DNA of 64,000 nt, taken from positions 1 through 64,000 of the forward strand of contig JAKASK010000005.1 of the NCBI GenBank assembly GCA_021819105.1. Direction: 5' to 3'. Below, one piece after another: positions 43,489-52,039 of this stretch; the stretch's first letter is position 1; every line of letters starts with the position of its first letter. A model generated the notes under the pieces. That model had not been told where the DNA came from. It worked only from the letters and a program-made list of their open reading frames with translations, and did not search any database. The position numbers and the translations under genes were made by a program. This DNA is from an archaeon (GTDB lineage: Archaea; Thermoproteota; Nitrososphaeria; Nitrososphaerales; Gagatemarchaeaceae).

Positions 43489-43496
43489 TTTTTAAG
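43489..43496. promoter_or_regulatory. Shared TATA-like box between the LarA-like gene and pyrE
   Basis: TTTTTAAG is the only A/T-rich stretch in the 46 bases between these divergent genes. Its centre is about 27 bases from the pyrE ATG and about 20-30 bases from the two possible starts of the reverse gene. One element therefore probably serves both directions or the two genes use overlapping boxes. Confidence 0.5.
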
Positions 43497-43518
43497 CGCA
43501 AGACCCACGCCAGCCTCC

Positions 43519-44139
43519 ATGGCCTGGCGGAAGCGGAGCTCGCGGCTCAATGAACTTGCGGAAGGACTGGTGAAGGTGGGTGCCCTGCAGTTCGGCACCT
43601 TCTCCCTCCCTGGCGGCAAGGACAGCTCCTACTACGTGAACCTGAGGGGCCTCCCTAGCTACCCGGGCGTCTACGGCCTGGCGGTCCAAGCGATCGCAGA
43701 CGTGATCTCGAAGAAGGTCCCCAAGGCGGACGCCGTCTGCGCGACGCCTCTGACGGGACTCATCTTCGCGTCCCCGGTCGCGGTCGCCCTGAAGAAGCCC
43801 CTGGTCTACACAAGGATGGAGAAGCAAGACAACGAAAGGCTGGTCGAAGGCGAGGTGAGGCCGGGGTGGAACGTGGTGGTGGTAGGGGACCTTACTACTT
43901 CTGGAAGGACGGTCATGAGCGCAGCCGAGGCAATCAAGGACGAGGGAGGGGAGGTGAGCGCCGCGGTGGTCCTGATCGACCGGCTTGAGGGCGCGAGGGA
44001 GAAGCTGAGCAAGAGGGGGATAGCGCTCCACGCGGTCACCGACATGATTGAGCTCGCGGACACCCTGCACTCCATGGAGCTGATCACCAAGGACAACCTC
44101 AAGGCGATAACAAAGTCCGTCGGCCGACGCGCCCCCTGA
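43519..44139 (+). CDS. pyrE: Orotate phosphoribosyltransferase
   Basis: The 206-residue type I phosphoribosyltransferase converts orotate and PRPP to OMP in pyrimidine synthesis. Visible are the N-terminal GALQFGTFSLPGGKDSSYYVNLR (family F-x-L-x-S-G-x-x-S-x-x-Y-x-(D/N)), ATPLTGLIFASPVA, and the PRPP loop VVVVGDLTTSGRT near residue 115. The PRPP loop has G-D where D-D is more usual. No other pyrimidine gene is adjacent. The ATG at 43519 is placed for a leaderless transcript. Confidence 0.92.
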   Translation: MAWRKRSSRLNELAEGLVKVGALQFGTFSLPGGKDSSYYVNLRGLPSYPGVYGLAVQAIADVISKKVPKADAVCATPLTGLIFASPVAVALKKPLVYTRMEKQDNERLVEGEVRPGWNVVVVGDLTTSGRTVMSAAEAIKDEGGEVSAAVVLIDRLEGAREKLSKRGIALHAVTDMIELADTLHSMELITKDNLKAITKSVGRRAP

Positions 44140-44164
44140 AACCCCGGCCGGGGGGAGCCTAGGT

Positions 44165-44616
44165 TTGTTCAGGGTCAGTAGGCTGGAGGCCCTCAGGACC
44201 GACAGCGCCGCATTCGGGAGCTCCTACTAGGAAGAGTTCCGATACCCCCAGGAGGTATGGGAGAGCAGGATCAAGGACTGCCTCTTCGCGATGTCGGGGG
44301 ACCGGCCGGTGGGGATGATCAGCCTGGCCTTCAACGAGAGGGTCAAGACGAGGCATGTGGCCAACATCTACGGGTTCTACGTTTCGCCTGCGGCCCGAGG
44401 GAGGGGGATCGGGATGTCCGTGCTGAAAGCGGCCGTTTCGCTTGCCAGGAGGAACAAGGGCATCGTCAAAGTGCGGCCAAGCGTCAATCCCCGCTTTCGG
44501 GCTGCGTCGTCGCTCTACGAGGAAGCAGGGTCCGGGGTCACCGGCGCGGCCAGGAGGGAGCTGAAGGTGGGAGCAGGTTCTACGACATGCTGAACATGGA
44601 GCTTCAGGTCAGGTAG
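44165..44616 (+). pseudogene. GNAT acetyltransferase, broken by a stop and a frameshift
   Basis: Conceptual translation from a TTG at 44165 gives a typical GNAT start (RLEALRTDSAAFGSSY), then TAG at 44228-44230, then EEFRYPQEVWESRIKD continuing in the same frame where relatives have Glu. The acetyl-CoA motif is intact (FYVSPAARGRGIGMSVL). Near 44570-44580 the frame slips: the expected ending (RFYDMLNMELQVR) is encoded in another frame and ends at 44616. Two independent lesions mark a decaying gene. An intact product of about 100 residues from 44291 is possible but would lack the N-terminal part. It lies directly after pyrE. Confidence 0.8.
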
Positions 44617-44642
44617 CGGGACAAATGGGGAAGAGGAACCTC

Positions 44643-45200
44643 TCAGTACACCATGAGGTTCTTCTCTTCGAGGGTGACGTGCAGGTTGTTGACAGCTCTG
44701 TAGACTTCACTTTCCTTCTTGGCGCCCGTGCAGACCAGCTTCCCTGACGCGAAGAGGAGGATCACTGTCTTGGGGTCTGCCATCCTGTGTATGAGGCCCG
44801 GGAACTGCTCAGGCTCGTACATGGACTTTGGAAGGACCCTGGCCGCTTCTTCGAGGTGAACCTTCCCTCCCAGGCTGGCCGAGGCCACGATGTTCTGGAT
44901 CTCCACCACCGCTTCGTTCTTGATGGGGATCTTCCCTTTCTTGAGCTGCCTGACCACTTCTTCGACCGCCTTCCTTGCCTGCTCCTCCGACTTCGCGCCG
45001 GTGCAGACCATCTTCCCCGAGCTGAAGATCAGGGTCGCGGTCTTCGGGTTCCTGAGCCTGAACACCAGGCCCGGAAACTGGTCAGGGTGGTACTCGACTG
45101 TGACGAAGTTCTTGGTGATGAGGTTCAGGTCTACTGTCTGGTTGATGGACGCCGAAGCGACCACGTTCTCAATGCTGACTATGGCTTTTGTCTGTGGCAT
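44643..45200 (-). CDS. tbp: TATA-box-binding protein
   Basis: The 185-residue protein is archaeal TBP, which nucleates the transcription preinitiation complex. It consists of two imperfect repeats: the first with IENVVASASINQTVDL, QFPGLVFRL and IFSSGKMVCTGAKS, the second with IQNIVASASLGGKVHLEE, QFPGLIHRM and LFASGKLVCTGAK. The conserved Phe pairs that kink DNA lie within these segments. The ATG at 45200 is preceded by two tandem TATA boxes. Confidence 0.97.
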   Translation of the reverse strand: MPQTKAIVSIENVVASASINQTVDLNLITKNFVTVEYHPDQFPGLVFRLRNPKTATLIFSSGKMVCTGAKSEEQARKAVEEVVRQLKKGKIPIKNEAVVEIQNIVASASLGGKVHLEEAARVLPKSMYEPEQFPGLIHRMADPKTVILLFASGKLVCTGAKKESEVYRAVNNLHVTLEEKNLMVY

Positions 45201-45221
45201 TCGTGGCTGGGCGAATTCTCT

Positions 45222-45247
45222 CAGTATTTAAAGGAGTATTTAAAGGC
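45222..45247 (-). promoter_or_regulatory. Tandem duplicated TATA boxes of tbp
   Basis: On the reverse strand the 11-base sequence CCTTTAAATAC occurs twice, 14 bases apart, each copy with its own BRE-like purine/C flank. The proximal copy would start transcription within a few bases of the tbp ATG; the distal copy about 14 bases earlier. Two high-affinity sites in front of the gene for TBP itself suggest autoregulation, either by promoter choice or by TBP occupying one box. Confidence 0.65.
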
Positions 45248-45558
45248 GGGAAGGAGGGACTGGTAACTTGGCGGCCTACCGGGTGGCAGAAACCCTCCGT
45301 TACCAAGTCAGCTGACTACGAAGACCATGCCTACCAGGGACTCGCTTTTTGGAGAAGATGACTCGGCCGCGGATGGCCAAGCTGCCCGAACAAGGCAAAC
45401 TGAAGAGCTCGAAACCTCTCCTGCAAGGAGCCAACGCCAAGGCTCCATCGAAAGCGGGATGGCGCTCGCCGGTGTGCTGGCGCCTGTCTTCCTAAACTTC
45501 CAAGGACTGGTCCCACAAATCAGCGAGACTTATCTTGGCGACTCCGGACGCCCATGTC
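45248..45558. other. Intergenic stretch between tbp promoter and small membrane gene
   Basis: No supported gene. Short open frames on both strands have no recognisable features. An inverted pair around GGTAAC and GTTACC (about 45262-45305) could form a weak hairpin. The right end holds a TATA-like ACTTATCTT (45528-45536) that serves the next gene. Confidence 0.4.
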
Positions 45559-45813
45559 ATGACCCGCCGTAGGGGCATAGGCGCCCTCCTCGTGGTGGCC
45601 ATCATAGCGACCGTGTTCGCCGCCTCCGGGCTCGTCGCCGCCGTCTACGAGTTCGGCAGGGCGGGCTACTGGTGCAGCGTGCCGCAGCCACTCGACCACC
45701 CGCTCATCTGCGCGGACACCCAGCGGCTCGCCGCAGGGACCGCCATTGTCGGGGTGATAGGGACGCTCGTGGCTCTGTTCGCCTGGATCTGGGTCCGGGA
45801 AGAATACAGCTGA
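45559..45813 (+). CDS. Small membrane protein with two predicted helices
   Basis: From the ATG at 45559 the product is 84 residues with hydrophobic helices at about residues 7-31 and 58-79. The loop between them has two cysteines (WCSVPQP and ICADTQ), which could form a disulfide outside the cell. A TATA-like box centred about 27 bases upstream supports this start over the earlier in-frame start at 45535. Family unknown. It converges with the signal peptidase gene. Confidence 0.6.
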   Translation: MTRRRGIGALLVVAIIATVFAASGLVAAVYEFGRAGYWCSVPQPLDHPLICADTQRLAAGTAIVGVIGTLVALFAWIWVREEYS

Positions 45814-45828
45814 CCGTCCGCGGCTTTG

Positions 45829-46365
45829 CTACGTCTCCCTGTTCGGTGCCTGAGCCAGCGGCTCGCTCTTCTTCCTCTCCCCTTCTTGGAGGAGGATCGA
45901 CGCAACCACGACCAGGAGTATCAGGAGGGACGGGACGTAGTTGAGCCACTGCGGCAGGCCGTGCGAGTCGATGTAGTACGCGAGCAGCTCCACGTAGGGG
46001 ATGACGAACACCACCTTCCCCTCGAGGCATTTGGAAGTGATCGGTCCCGAGGCTATGCCCAAGGACTGATCTGTCCCGGGGTTGTTGTCACCTTCGGTGA
46101 TCAGGCCCCCTACTGTGACCGCCACCACCCTGTGCACCACTGAGAGCCCGCTAGTCGAGCAGAGGCTGTTGTAGACGACGATGTCTCCCACGTGCACCTG
46201 GGCAAGGGGGACGCTCTGGATGACGACCAGGTCCCCGCCCTCCAGCGTGGGGAGCATGCTGGTGCCGTCCACCCGCCTCGTGTCTGACTGGACGAAGTAC
46301 GCCCAGAAGATCAGGGCTGCGATGGCGACCACGTAGATGACGTTGGACTTGGTCGCCACCCTCAT
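45829..46365 (-). CDS. Signal peptidase I (archaeal/ER type)
   Basis: The 178-residue S26 protease has an N-terminal membrane helix, the nucleophile motif GTSMLPTL (Ser36), a second box GDLVVI, and VVHRVVAV, where His replaces the bacterial catalytic Lys as in ER and archaeal enzymes. The GDNNPGTD motif carries the acidic residues of the family. A C-terminal helix near residues 143-160 gives a second anchor. It removes Sec signal peptides on the outer face. A TATA-like GTTAAATG centred about 31 bases upstream fits the ATG at 46365. Confidence 0.9.
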   Translation of the reverse strand: MRVATKSNVIYVVAIAALIFWAYFVQSDTRRVDGTSMLPTLEGGDLVVIQSVPLAQVHVGDIVVYNSLCSTSGLSVVHRVVAVTVGGLITEGDNNPGTDQSLGIASGPITSKCLEGKVVFVIPYVELLAYYIDSHGLPQWLNYVPSLLILLVVVASILLQEGERKKSEPLAQAPNRET

Positions 46366-46443
46366 TTGCGAAGCAGGCGGCGAGGTCGTCGGTTAAATGT
46401 TTGAGTGATTGGCTTTTATCCGGCCCGGTGCTGCCTGGGCGAT

Positions 46444-46782
46444 GTGAAGAGGTACCTTGCGGTCGTGCTGTTGGACGCCGTCCTGCTCGTAGCCCTGTTC
46501 TACGTGTTGGGGGACATCCAGTGGCGCGCGGCCTACGCAGGTTCCGCACACGCTCGCACCACCGGCTACGCTGTCTCGATATCTTACTCGCTCTTCACCA
46601 AGGTCTTCACCATGGCGGGCAACGGCGTCACCCTTGCCAGTCCCCTGACCCTTGACTGGGTGCAGGTGCTCGCAGGTGTGCTGGTAGCGGCGAACGCATG
46701 GCTGCTCTACAACATGTACGTCGGGCGGACCAGGAGGGGTCACAGGGGCCCGACAGACCAAGGGCCGGCACGGACCCAATAG
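46444..46782 (+). CDS. Small membrane protein, about three helices
   Basis: From the GTG at 46444 the 112-residue product has hydrophobic segments at about residues 4-22, 45-60 and 76-94 and a basic tail. A TATA-like GCTTTTATCC (46412-46421) centred about 28 bases upstream supports this start rather than the in-frame ATG at 46405, which precedes the box. Family and role unknown. It is divergent from the signal peptidase gene, with 78 bases between them. Confidence 0.55.
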   Translation: MKRYLAVVLLDAVLLVALFYVLGDIQWRAAYAGSAHARTTGYAVSISYSLFTKVFTMAGNGVTLASPLTLDWVQVLAGVLVAANAWLLYNMYVGRTRRGHRGPTDQGPARTQ

Positions 46783-46836
46783 TCTCACTCTACCCCCTGC
46801 CAACGACGAGACCGTCCCTGCTACATTCAATAGGCC

Positions 46837-47424
46837 TTGCCGACCCCGGGCCGAAGCGTGCCCGGTCCGTTGTTCCGGATGTTGGAAAGGAAGGCGGGCT
46901 CTGCCGAGGGGGCCTCTGAAGCCATCTCCCGAGTAGCCGGGCTTCTGGGGACCGTCGCACCCAGCCCCCAGGACGAGCAGTTGGCAGGCTTCGCGCTCTG
47001 CTACAGGGGGGAAACGCCGGAGGTGGTCTCGAAGTACCTCGACTGGAAGGATTTTGAACGCTTCGCCTCGAGCATCATGAGGGCGAAGGGGTTCAGGGTC
47101 AGGGAAGACGTGCACCTGAGGGGGCCCCGGGCCCAGATCGACGTATTCGGGATCTCCGACCTGGTCTCGGTGGCGGTGGACTGCAAGCACTGGAAGCGTC
47201 CGCCGGGCCACCAGGCGCTCGTCGACCTGGTGGAGGCGCAGAAGGGGAGGGCGCGGCGGCTCCACGACTCCTTGGACGAAGTGGGCCCCATAGCCGCCGT
47301 GATTCTCGTCCTCGTCGACCCGGGCGAGAGGTTCGTCTCCGGGGGTGCGGTCGTGCCGATTTTCGCGTTCGCTGACTTCCTCGACAACCTGGCGGCGCAC
47401 TCCGCCTACGCGGAGCTCGTCTGA
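46837..47424 (+). CDS. Mrr-like PD-(D/E)XK nuclease-fold protein
   Basis: The product (up to 195 residues) has a C-terminal domain like Mrr-type restriction endonucleases: YLDWKDFERFASSIMRAKGFRV (the helix and strand typical of Mrr_cat), then IDVFG and VDCKHW, giving the D-x12-D-x-K catalytic pattern (Asp102, Asp115, Lys117). Such folds occur in restriction enzymes and in repair or Holliday-junction proteins. No methyltransferase or specificity subunit is nearby, so a repair role is as likely as restriction. Start candidates are TTG 46837, GTG 46858 and ATG 46879; a TATA-like stretch near 46824 favours the second. Its end overlaps the next, convergent gene by 19 bases. Confidence 0.7.
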   Translation: MPTPGRSVPGPLFRMLERKAGSAEGASEAISRVAGLLGTVAPSPQDEQLAGFALCYRGETPEVVSKYLDWKDFERFASSIMRAKGFRVREDVHLRGPRAQIDVFGISDLVSVAVDCKHWKRPPGHQALVDLVEAQKGRARRLHDSLDEVGPIAAVILVLVDPGERFVSGGAVVPIFAFADFLDNLAAHSAYAELV

Positions 47425-47891
47425 GGGGATTCGCCCGCCGGGGCGGCGGCATACGGTCCCAGCGAGTCGGATATCTGGGACATCAGCTCCGTGGGGTCTG
47501 GCAAGTCCCTCAGCTGCATCACGCTTACCCCTGCGAGCGACTTGTGGGTCCCCTTCCCTTGCTTGAGCTCGATGTATACCGTGCCGCATTTGAAGCGCCT
47601 CGCCAGCATCCCCTGGGAGAAGCCGAGCCCCTGGATGTTGCCGTAGGTGACCGTCAGCTCCTTCCGCCAGAGCCTCTTGATGCTGATCCCCGATTCGCCG
47701 ACCCTGTACTCCGTCCCCTCCTTGTTGAGCATGTAGACGCCCACGAACAGGTAGTAAGCGCCTAGGAACAGAAGGTAATTGGGGATGTGAGCCCAGCTGA
47801 GCTCGAGGAAGGGGGTAAGAATCGCCATGGCTATGGTAGCCTTCACCAGGCTCTTCGCGACGTTCGCTCTCAGGACTTTCTCTGGTTCCAA
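47406..47891 (-). CDS. Bacterial PH-domain (YdbS/DUF304-like) membrane protein
   Basis: From the TTG at 47891 the 161-residue product has two N-terminal hydrophobic helices (about residues 17-36 and 40-56) and a soluble bPH2-like domain: EGTEYRVGESGISIKRLWRKELTVTYGNIQGLG, then TVYIELKQG. These domains are often found on membrane-associated proteins of unknown role. A longer frame reaches 48005 but would overlap the transporter ATPase gene. It follows that ATPase by eight bases, so it may be the last gene of the peptide-transporter operon. Confidence 0.65.
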   Translation of the reverse strand: MEPEKVLRANVAKSLVKATIAMAILTPFLELSWAHIPNYLLFLGAYYLFVGVYMLNKEGTEYRVGESGISIKRLWRKELTVTYGNIQGLGFSQGMLARRFKCGTVYIELKQGKGTHKSLAGVSVMQLRDLPDPTELMSQISDSLGPYAAAPAGESPQTSSA

Positions 47892-47899
47892 TCTCGAGG

Positions 47900-48868
47900 T
47901 CAGTAGAGCCAGCACGCCGCCTGCTCGTCGCCCACGTTCCTGAGCTCCGGCTCTTTCTCCTTGCAGACGTCCATCACATAGGGGCAGCGCGGATGGAAGC
48001 GGCAACCTGAAGGCAGCGCGACAAGGCTGGGGACTTCGCCGCTGGGGGGCACCAGGTCGTGCGAAGTGATCGTCGGGACCGACTTCAGGAGGGCCTGGGT
48101 GTAGGGGTGCTTCGGGCTCGCGATCACCTGCTCCGTGGGCCCCGTCTCCACCACCTTCCCGGCGTACATCACGGCGATCCTGTCTGAGATGAACCGTGCC
48201 ACGGCTATGTTGTGGGTGATGAACAGGTAGGTGAGCTTCAGTTCGTCGTGGATCTTTGCCAGGAGGTTCAGGACCTGCGCCTGCACCGACGCGTCCAGCG
48301 CTGAGGTAGGCTCGTCAAGGACTATGAAAGTGGGATTCCCGATGATCGCTCTTGCCACCGCGATGCGCTGCCTCTGGCCTCCGGAGAGGTCTCTGCTCCT
48401 CCTCTGGGCGAAGGTGTTCGCGTCCAGGCCGACGAGGTCCAGCGCCGACGCGAACTGGGCCTGCTTGTCCGCACTGCTCACCCCGGCCTTGTGCAGAGGC
48501 TCTGTGACGATGTCCTTGATTGGCATCCTCGGGTCAAGGCTGTCCGTGGGGTTCTGGAAGACCATCTGCACCTGGCGTCTGACGCTCCTCCAGCGCTTCT
48601 TGGTCACCTTCTCGTTCATGAAGTAGATCTCTCCCTTCGTGGTCGTCTCAAGGGTCGCCAGCATCCGGCCGAAGGTGGTCTTTCCGCTTCCGCTCTCGCC
48701 GACTAGGGCAAGCACTTCTCCCGGGGCTATCTCGATGTCGATGCCGTCCACGGCCCGCACCCAAAGCTTCGGTTCGCGCGAAATCAGTGACTGGATGAAC
48801 CCTCTCCTCGACGCTTCGAACCACTTCGTGGCACCCACCGTCTTGAACACTGCGGCTGACTCAGTCAA
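47900..48868 (-). CDS. dppF: Peptide ABC transporter ATPase, OppF/DppF type
   Basis: The 322-residue ATPase has Walker A GESGSGKTT, signature LSGGQRQRI, Walker B FIVLDEPTSALD and the switch His ITHN. The C-terminal extension with three cysteines (GCRFHPRCPYVMDVC) is the iron-sulfur-type tail of Opp/Dpp ATPases. It starts at a TTG eight bases inside the end of the dppD-like gene, so the two are coupled. With DppD it energises the DppB-DppC channel. Confidence 0.92.
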   Translation of the reverse strand: MTESAAVFKTVGATKWFEASRRGFIQSLISREPKLWVRAVDGIDIEIAPGEVLALVGESGSGKTTFGRMLATLETTTKGEIYFMNEKVTKKRWRSVRRQVQMVFQNPTDSLDPRMPIKDIVTEPLHKAGVSSADKQAQFASALDLVGLDANTFAQRRSRDLSGGQRQRIAVARAIIGNPTFIVLDEPTSALDASVQAQVLNLLAKIHDELKLTYLFITHNIAVARFISDRIAVMYAGKVVETGPTEQVIASPKHPYTQALLKSVPTITSHDLVPPSGEVPSLVALPSGCRFHPRCPYVMDVCKEKEPELRNVGDEQAACWLY

Positions 48869-49826
48869 AGAGATGGCACCTCAACAGCCTACCCCCAACC
48901 TCCTTTTCCAAGGGGTCCTCCGTGCGGCATATGTCCATCACTTGGGGGCACCTTGGATGGAATCTGCACCCTGTAGGGGGTGCGAGCATGTTGGGAGGAG
49001 AGCCGGGTATCGCGACCAGTTTGCCTTCCTTCCGTGACTTGTTGGGGATGCTGTTCACAAGCGCGACGCTGTAAGGGTGTAGCGGCTTGGACACCACATC
49101 GTTGACCGGCCCTAGCTCAGAGAGTTGTCCCGCATACATCACAAGGAACCTGTCCGCGATGGTGTAAGCCACTGCCATGTCGTGGGTGATGAATATCACG
49201 GACATCCCGTACTCCTTCTTCAGGTCCTTGATGAGCTTGATCACCTGAGCCTGGATCGTCACGTCCAGGGCGGACGTGGGTTCGTCTGCGATGAGGAGCT
49301 TCGGCTTCATCACCAGCGCCATCGCGATCACGATCCTCTGGATCTGGCCCCCGGACAGCTGGTGCGGATAGCGTCTGAGTATCACCTCGGGGTCAGGCAT
49401 CCTGACTCCGTTCAGGCCGTCAATGATGTCCTTCAGGGCGTCCTCCCTGTCGAACTCCCTCCCTGCGATCTGCTCTCGCATCCCAACTGCCTCGAGCATC
49501 TGGTCGTCGACGCGCTTGACTGGGTTGAGGCTGTTGAGAGGGTCCTGGAAGATCATGAAGACTTCGCCTCCCCTGTACATCCTCAGGGCCTTCCCCTTCA
49601 AAGCGAAGACGTCCTTGCCGTCCAGAATGACCTTCCCCTCGTACTTTGCGTTGGGCGGGAGGAGCCTCACGAGGGAGTGCCCGAGGGTGGACTTTCCGCA
49701 CCCGCTCTCGCCCACCACCGCGACAGTTTCACCCTTCTCCACGGAGAGATCCAGGCTCTTTACAGCTTCAAGGTTCCCGTAGACAGTACGATAGTTGATT
49801 TTGAGCCCCTTCACGTCCAGGAACAT
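48861..49826 (-). CDS. dppD: Peptide ABC transporter ATPase, OppD/DppD type
   Basis: The 321-residue ATPase carries Walker A GESGCGKST, the DppD-specific FMIFQDPLNSLNPV, signature LSGGQIQRI, Walker B LLIADEPTSALD and the switch ITHD. The tail GCRFHPRCPQVMDIC is again the cysteine-rich oligopeptide-transporter extension. It starts at the ATG directly after the stop of the DppC-type gene. Confidence 0.92.
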   Translation of the reverse strand: MFLDVKGLKINYRTVYGNLEAVKSLDLSVEKGETVAVVGESGCGKSTLGHSLVRLLPPNAKYEGKVILDGKDVFALKGKALRMYRGGEVFMIFQDPLNSLNPVKRVDDQMLEAVGMREQIAGREFDREDALKDIIDGLNGVRMPDPEVILRRYPHQLSGGQIQRIVIAMALVMKPKLLIADEPTSALDVTIQAQVIKLIKDLKKEYGMSVIFITHDMAVAYTIADRFLVMYAGQLSELGPVNDVVSKPLHPYSVALVNSIPNKSRKEGKLVAIPGSPPNMLAPPTGCRFHPRCPQVMDICRTEDPLEKEVGGRLLRCHLFD

Positions 49827-50831
49827 CTAGTATGAAATCCTCCCGCCAACCAGATCCTGTATCCTGTCCCCAAGGAGCGAGAAACAGACCACCACGGCCA
49901 TGATTGCGATGCTAGGGAAGAGGGCGAACCACCACACGTGGGGGACGTACTGCAGCCCCGAGGCGCTCATCGACCCCCACTCAGGGCTCCCCACCTCAGC
50001 TCCTATGCCGAGGAATGCCAGGACCGAGTAGGTGAGGACCACGTTCCCAAAGTCCAGGGTGGCGATGGCTACGATGGGGTCGATGGAGTTAGGGAATATG
50101 TGCCTGATTATTATCCTGAAGGAGCTGAGCCCGCTCAGCCTGGACGCCTCGACATAGCCCCGGTTCTTCAGGCTGAGAGCCTGGGCTCTGAAGAACCTTG
50201 CGTAGGTCGGCCACCAGATGACGACCAAGGCCACGAGCACCACCTGATATCCGTTCCCGAGGACCAGCGCCAGCGCGATGGCGAGCAGAATGAGCGGGAA
50301 CGCGAGGAACGCGTCCGTCACCCTCATCAGGACTTCGTCGGCCCATCCGCCGATATATCCTGCGGTTATCCCCAGCAGCATCCCAATCACTATTGCCGAG
50401 GTAACCACAAGGATGGCCGCGAGCGCGTCCTTCGGAGCGGCGTAGAGGATTCTCGAAAGGATGCTCCTCCCCGTCGCATCATATCCCATCAGACCCACCG
50501 GGAAGTTGGCCAAGCTTGGGGGAGCCAGGACCAACTTGAAGTTGAAGGCGAAGGGGTTCGACGGAAGAAGGATGTACGCGAGGGTCGTATCATTCAGGTA
50601 GCCGCTAAGCTGCTCCAGTATCCCTTGTATCACCGACCACATTACGAATATCGCGATCCCGATGGTCCCGGCGAGCGCAATCTTGTCTCTCCGCACGTAC
50701 CCCATGATGAAGTTCAGTCCGCTGGACTCGCCAAGCGGTGCCTCAGCCTCGGTCACCGCTCCGCTCGAGGACTTGTGCCTCCCCCTGAACAACCTGAATC
50801 TTTCCAGCCACTTCTGCGCTCCGTCGCTCAC
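49827..50831 (-). CDS. dppC: Peptide ABC transporter permease, DppC type
   Basis: The 334-residue membrane protein has the DppC layout: a cytoplasmic N-terminus of about 50 residues, a first helix, a long external loop with LMGYDATGRSILSRILYAAPKDAL, and the EAA-like coupling loop YVEASRLSGLSSFRIIIRHIFPN that contacts the ATPases. The loop GTDxxGRDxxSR of the family reads GYDATGRSILSR here. It begins with a GTG immediately after the DppB stop. Confidence 0.92.
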   Translation of the reverse strand: MSDGAQKWLERFRLFRGRHKSSSGAVTEAEAPLGESSGLNFIMGYVRRDKIALAGTIGIAIFVMWSVIQGILEQLSGYLNDTTLAYILLPSNPFAFNFKLVLAPPSLANFPVGLMGYDATGRSILSRILYAAPKDALAAILVVTSAIVIGMLLGITAGYIGGWADEVLMRVTDAFLAFPLILLAIALALVLGNGYQVVLVALVVIWWPTYARFFRAQALSLKNRGYVEASRLSGLSSFRIIIRHIFPNSIDPIVAIATLDFGNVVLTYSVLAFLGIGAEVGSPEWGSMSASGLQYVPHVWWFALFPSIAIMAVVVCFSLLGDRIQDLVGGRISY

Positions 50832-51860
50832 CTAGGTCAACCTCACCCTCGGGTCCATTACCCCATACAATATGTCCGCGATGAAGTTGGCTACAATCAC
50901 CGACGCCCCCACTATGATGGTGATCGCCAGGATAGCCGGATAGTCCAGGTCGTAGGCCGCAGTCACGGCGAAGAACCCAATGCCATGGTAGGCGAACACG
51001 TCCTCCACCACTACGGCCCCGCCGACCGAGAACGCGAAGGTTATGGCGAGTAGGGTGATTATCGGTATTATGGCGTTCCTGAACGCGGTCCCCCAGATCA
51101 CCTTCCTGCGAGGGAGGCCCTTCATGTACGCCAGCTTGACGTAGTCCTTGTCTAGCGCGTCGACCATCGTCGCCCTGGTCAGCCGGGTGATGCTCCCGAA
51201 GCTGATCAACCCAATGGTGAGAGCCGGGAGGATCAGGTGCTGGATGTAGCTGTAGAGGTAGACCCAGTTCTGGGCCAGTATCGAGTCCACCAATGGTAGC
51301 CCGGTGACCACGGCCGGGTGGAGGAGTATCGGGTCGGCGACCCCGGTCGTCGGGAGGAGGCCTAGGTCGTAGGCTAGAATCAGCTGCAGCACCACACCCA
51401 CCAGGAACGGCGGAGCCGCCCACGTCCCCAGGTATAGGGCCTTGATGCCGTAGTCAGGTGCGGTGTTCCTGTTGGACGCGGCGATCGCGCCGGTGAAAAT
51501 CCCAAGTCCTACTCCCAGAAAGGTCCCGATCAGGACCATGTCGATGGTGACTGGGAAGTACTCCTGGATGACCAGGATCTCCGGTATGCCGTAGATGGTG
51601 TCGGTACCGAAGTTACCCTGGAAGAACCCCACGACGTAGTTGTAGAACTGGACGTACAGCGGCTGGTCGAACCCCAACCTGTGCGCTATCTGGACGAGCT
51701 GCTGAAGGTTGAAGTGGGATCCGACGTACAGCCGGGCCATGTCCGTGGGCGACGGAGCCACCAGATGGATGATCATGAATATGAGCGCAATCATGATGAT
51801 GATGGTCACGAGTGCGTTCACGCCTCTCCTCACGACGAAGAACAGGAACCGTGATGCCAA
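50832..51860 (-). CDS. dppB: Peptide ABC transporter permease, DppB type
   Basis: The 342-residue membrane protein has six predicted helices and DppB signatures: FDQPLYVQFYNYVVGFFQGNFGTD near residue 65, ITRLTRATMVDALDKDYVKLAYMKGLPRRKV (the coupling loop) and FAYHGIGFFAVTAAYDLDYP. It is the first gene of the reverse operon dppB-dppC-dppD-dppF. The start is a TTG at 51860; a TATA-like TCTTATAG lies near 51894-51901 and predicts a leader of about 13 bases. Confidence 0.92.
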   Translation of the reverse strand: MASRFLFFVVRRGVNALVTIIIMIALIFMIIHLVAPSPTDMARLYVGSHFNLQQLVQIAHRLGFDQPLYVQFYNYVVGFFQGNFGTDTIYGIPEILVIQEYFPVTIDMVLIGTFLGVGLGIFTGAIAASNRNTAPDYGIKALYLGTWAAPPFLVGVVLQLILAYDLGLLPTTGVADPILLHPAVVTGLPLVDSILAQNWVYLYSYIQHLILPALTIGLISFGSITRLTRATMVDALDKDYVKLAYMKGLPRRKVIWGTAFRNAIIPIITLLAITFAFSVGGAVVVEDVFAYHGIGFFAVTAAYDLDYPAILAITIIVGASVIVANFIADILYGVMDPRVRLT

Positions 51861-52039
51861 TCGACTGGTTCGCTCGCTCCCCCCCTCCCGCCCTCTTATA
51901 GATTGTTAACACACGAGTCACTCCGCGCTTCTCCACCTCCGGTCGTCATCTTCCGTTTTGACTTTGCAGATCATTGGCACAAGGGCTGACCTCGAGGAAC
52001 TTGCGGTGAGCTTTAGGCGAAACGGCTATATTTTGCGGA

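Noticed and set aside
44228-44230. TAG read as pyrrolysine in the acetyltransferase
   Set aside because: The same gene has a second lesion (frameshift), GNAT enzymes do not use pyrrolysine, and no pyrrolysine genes are visible.
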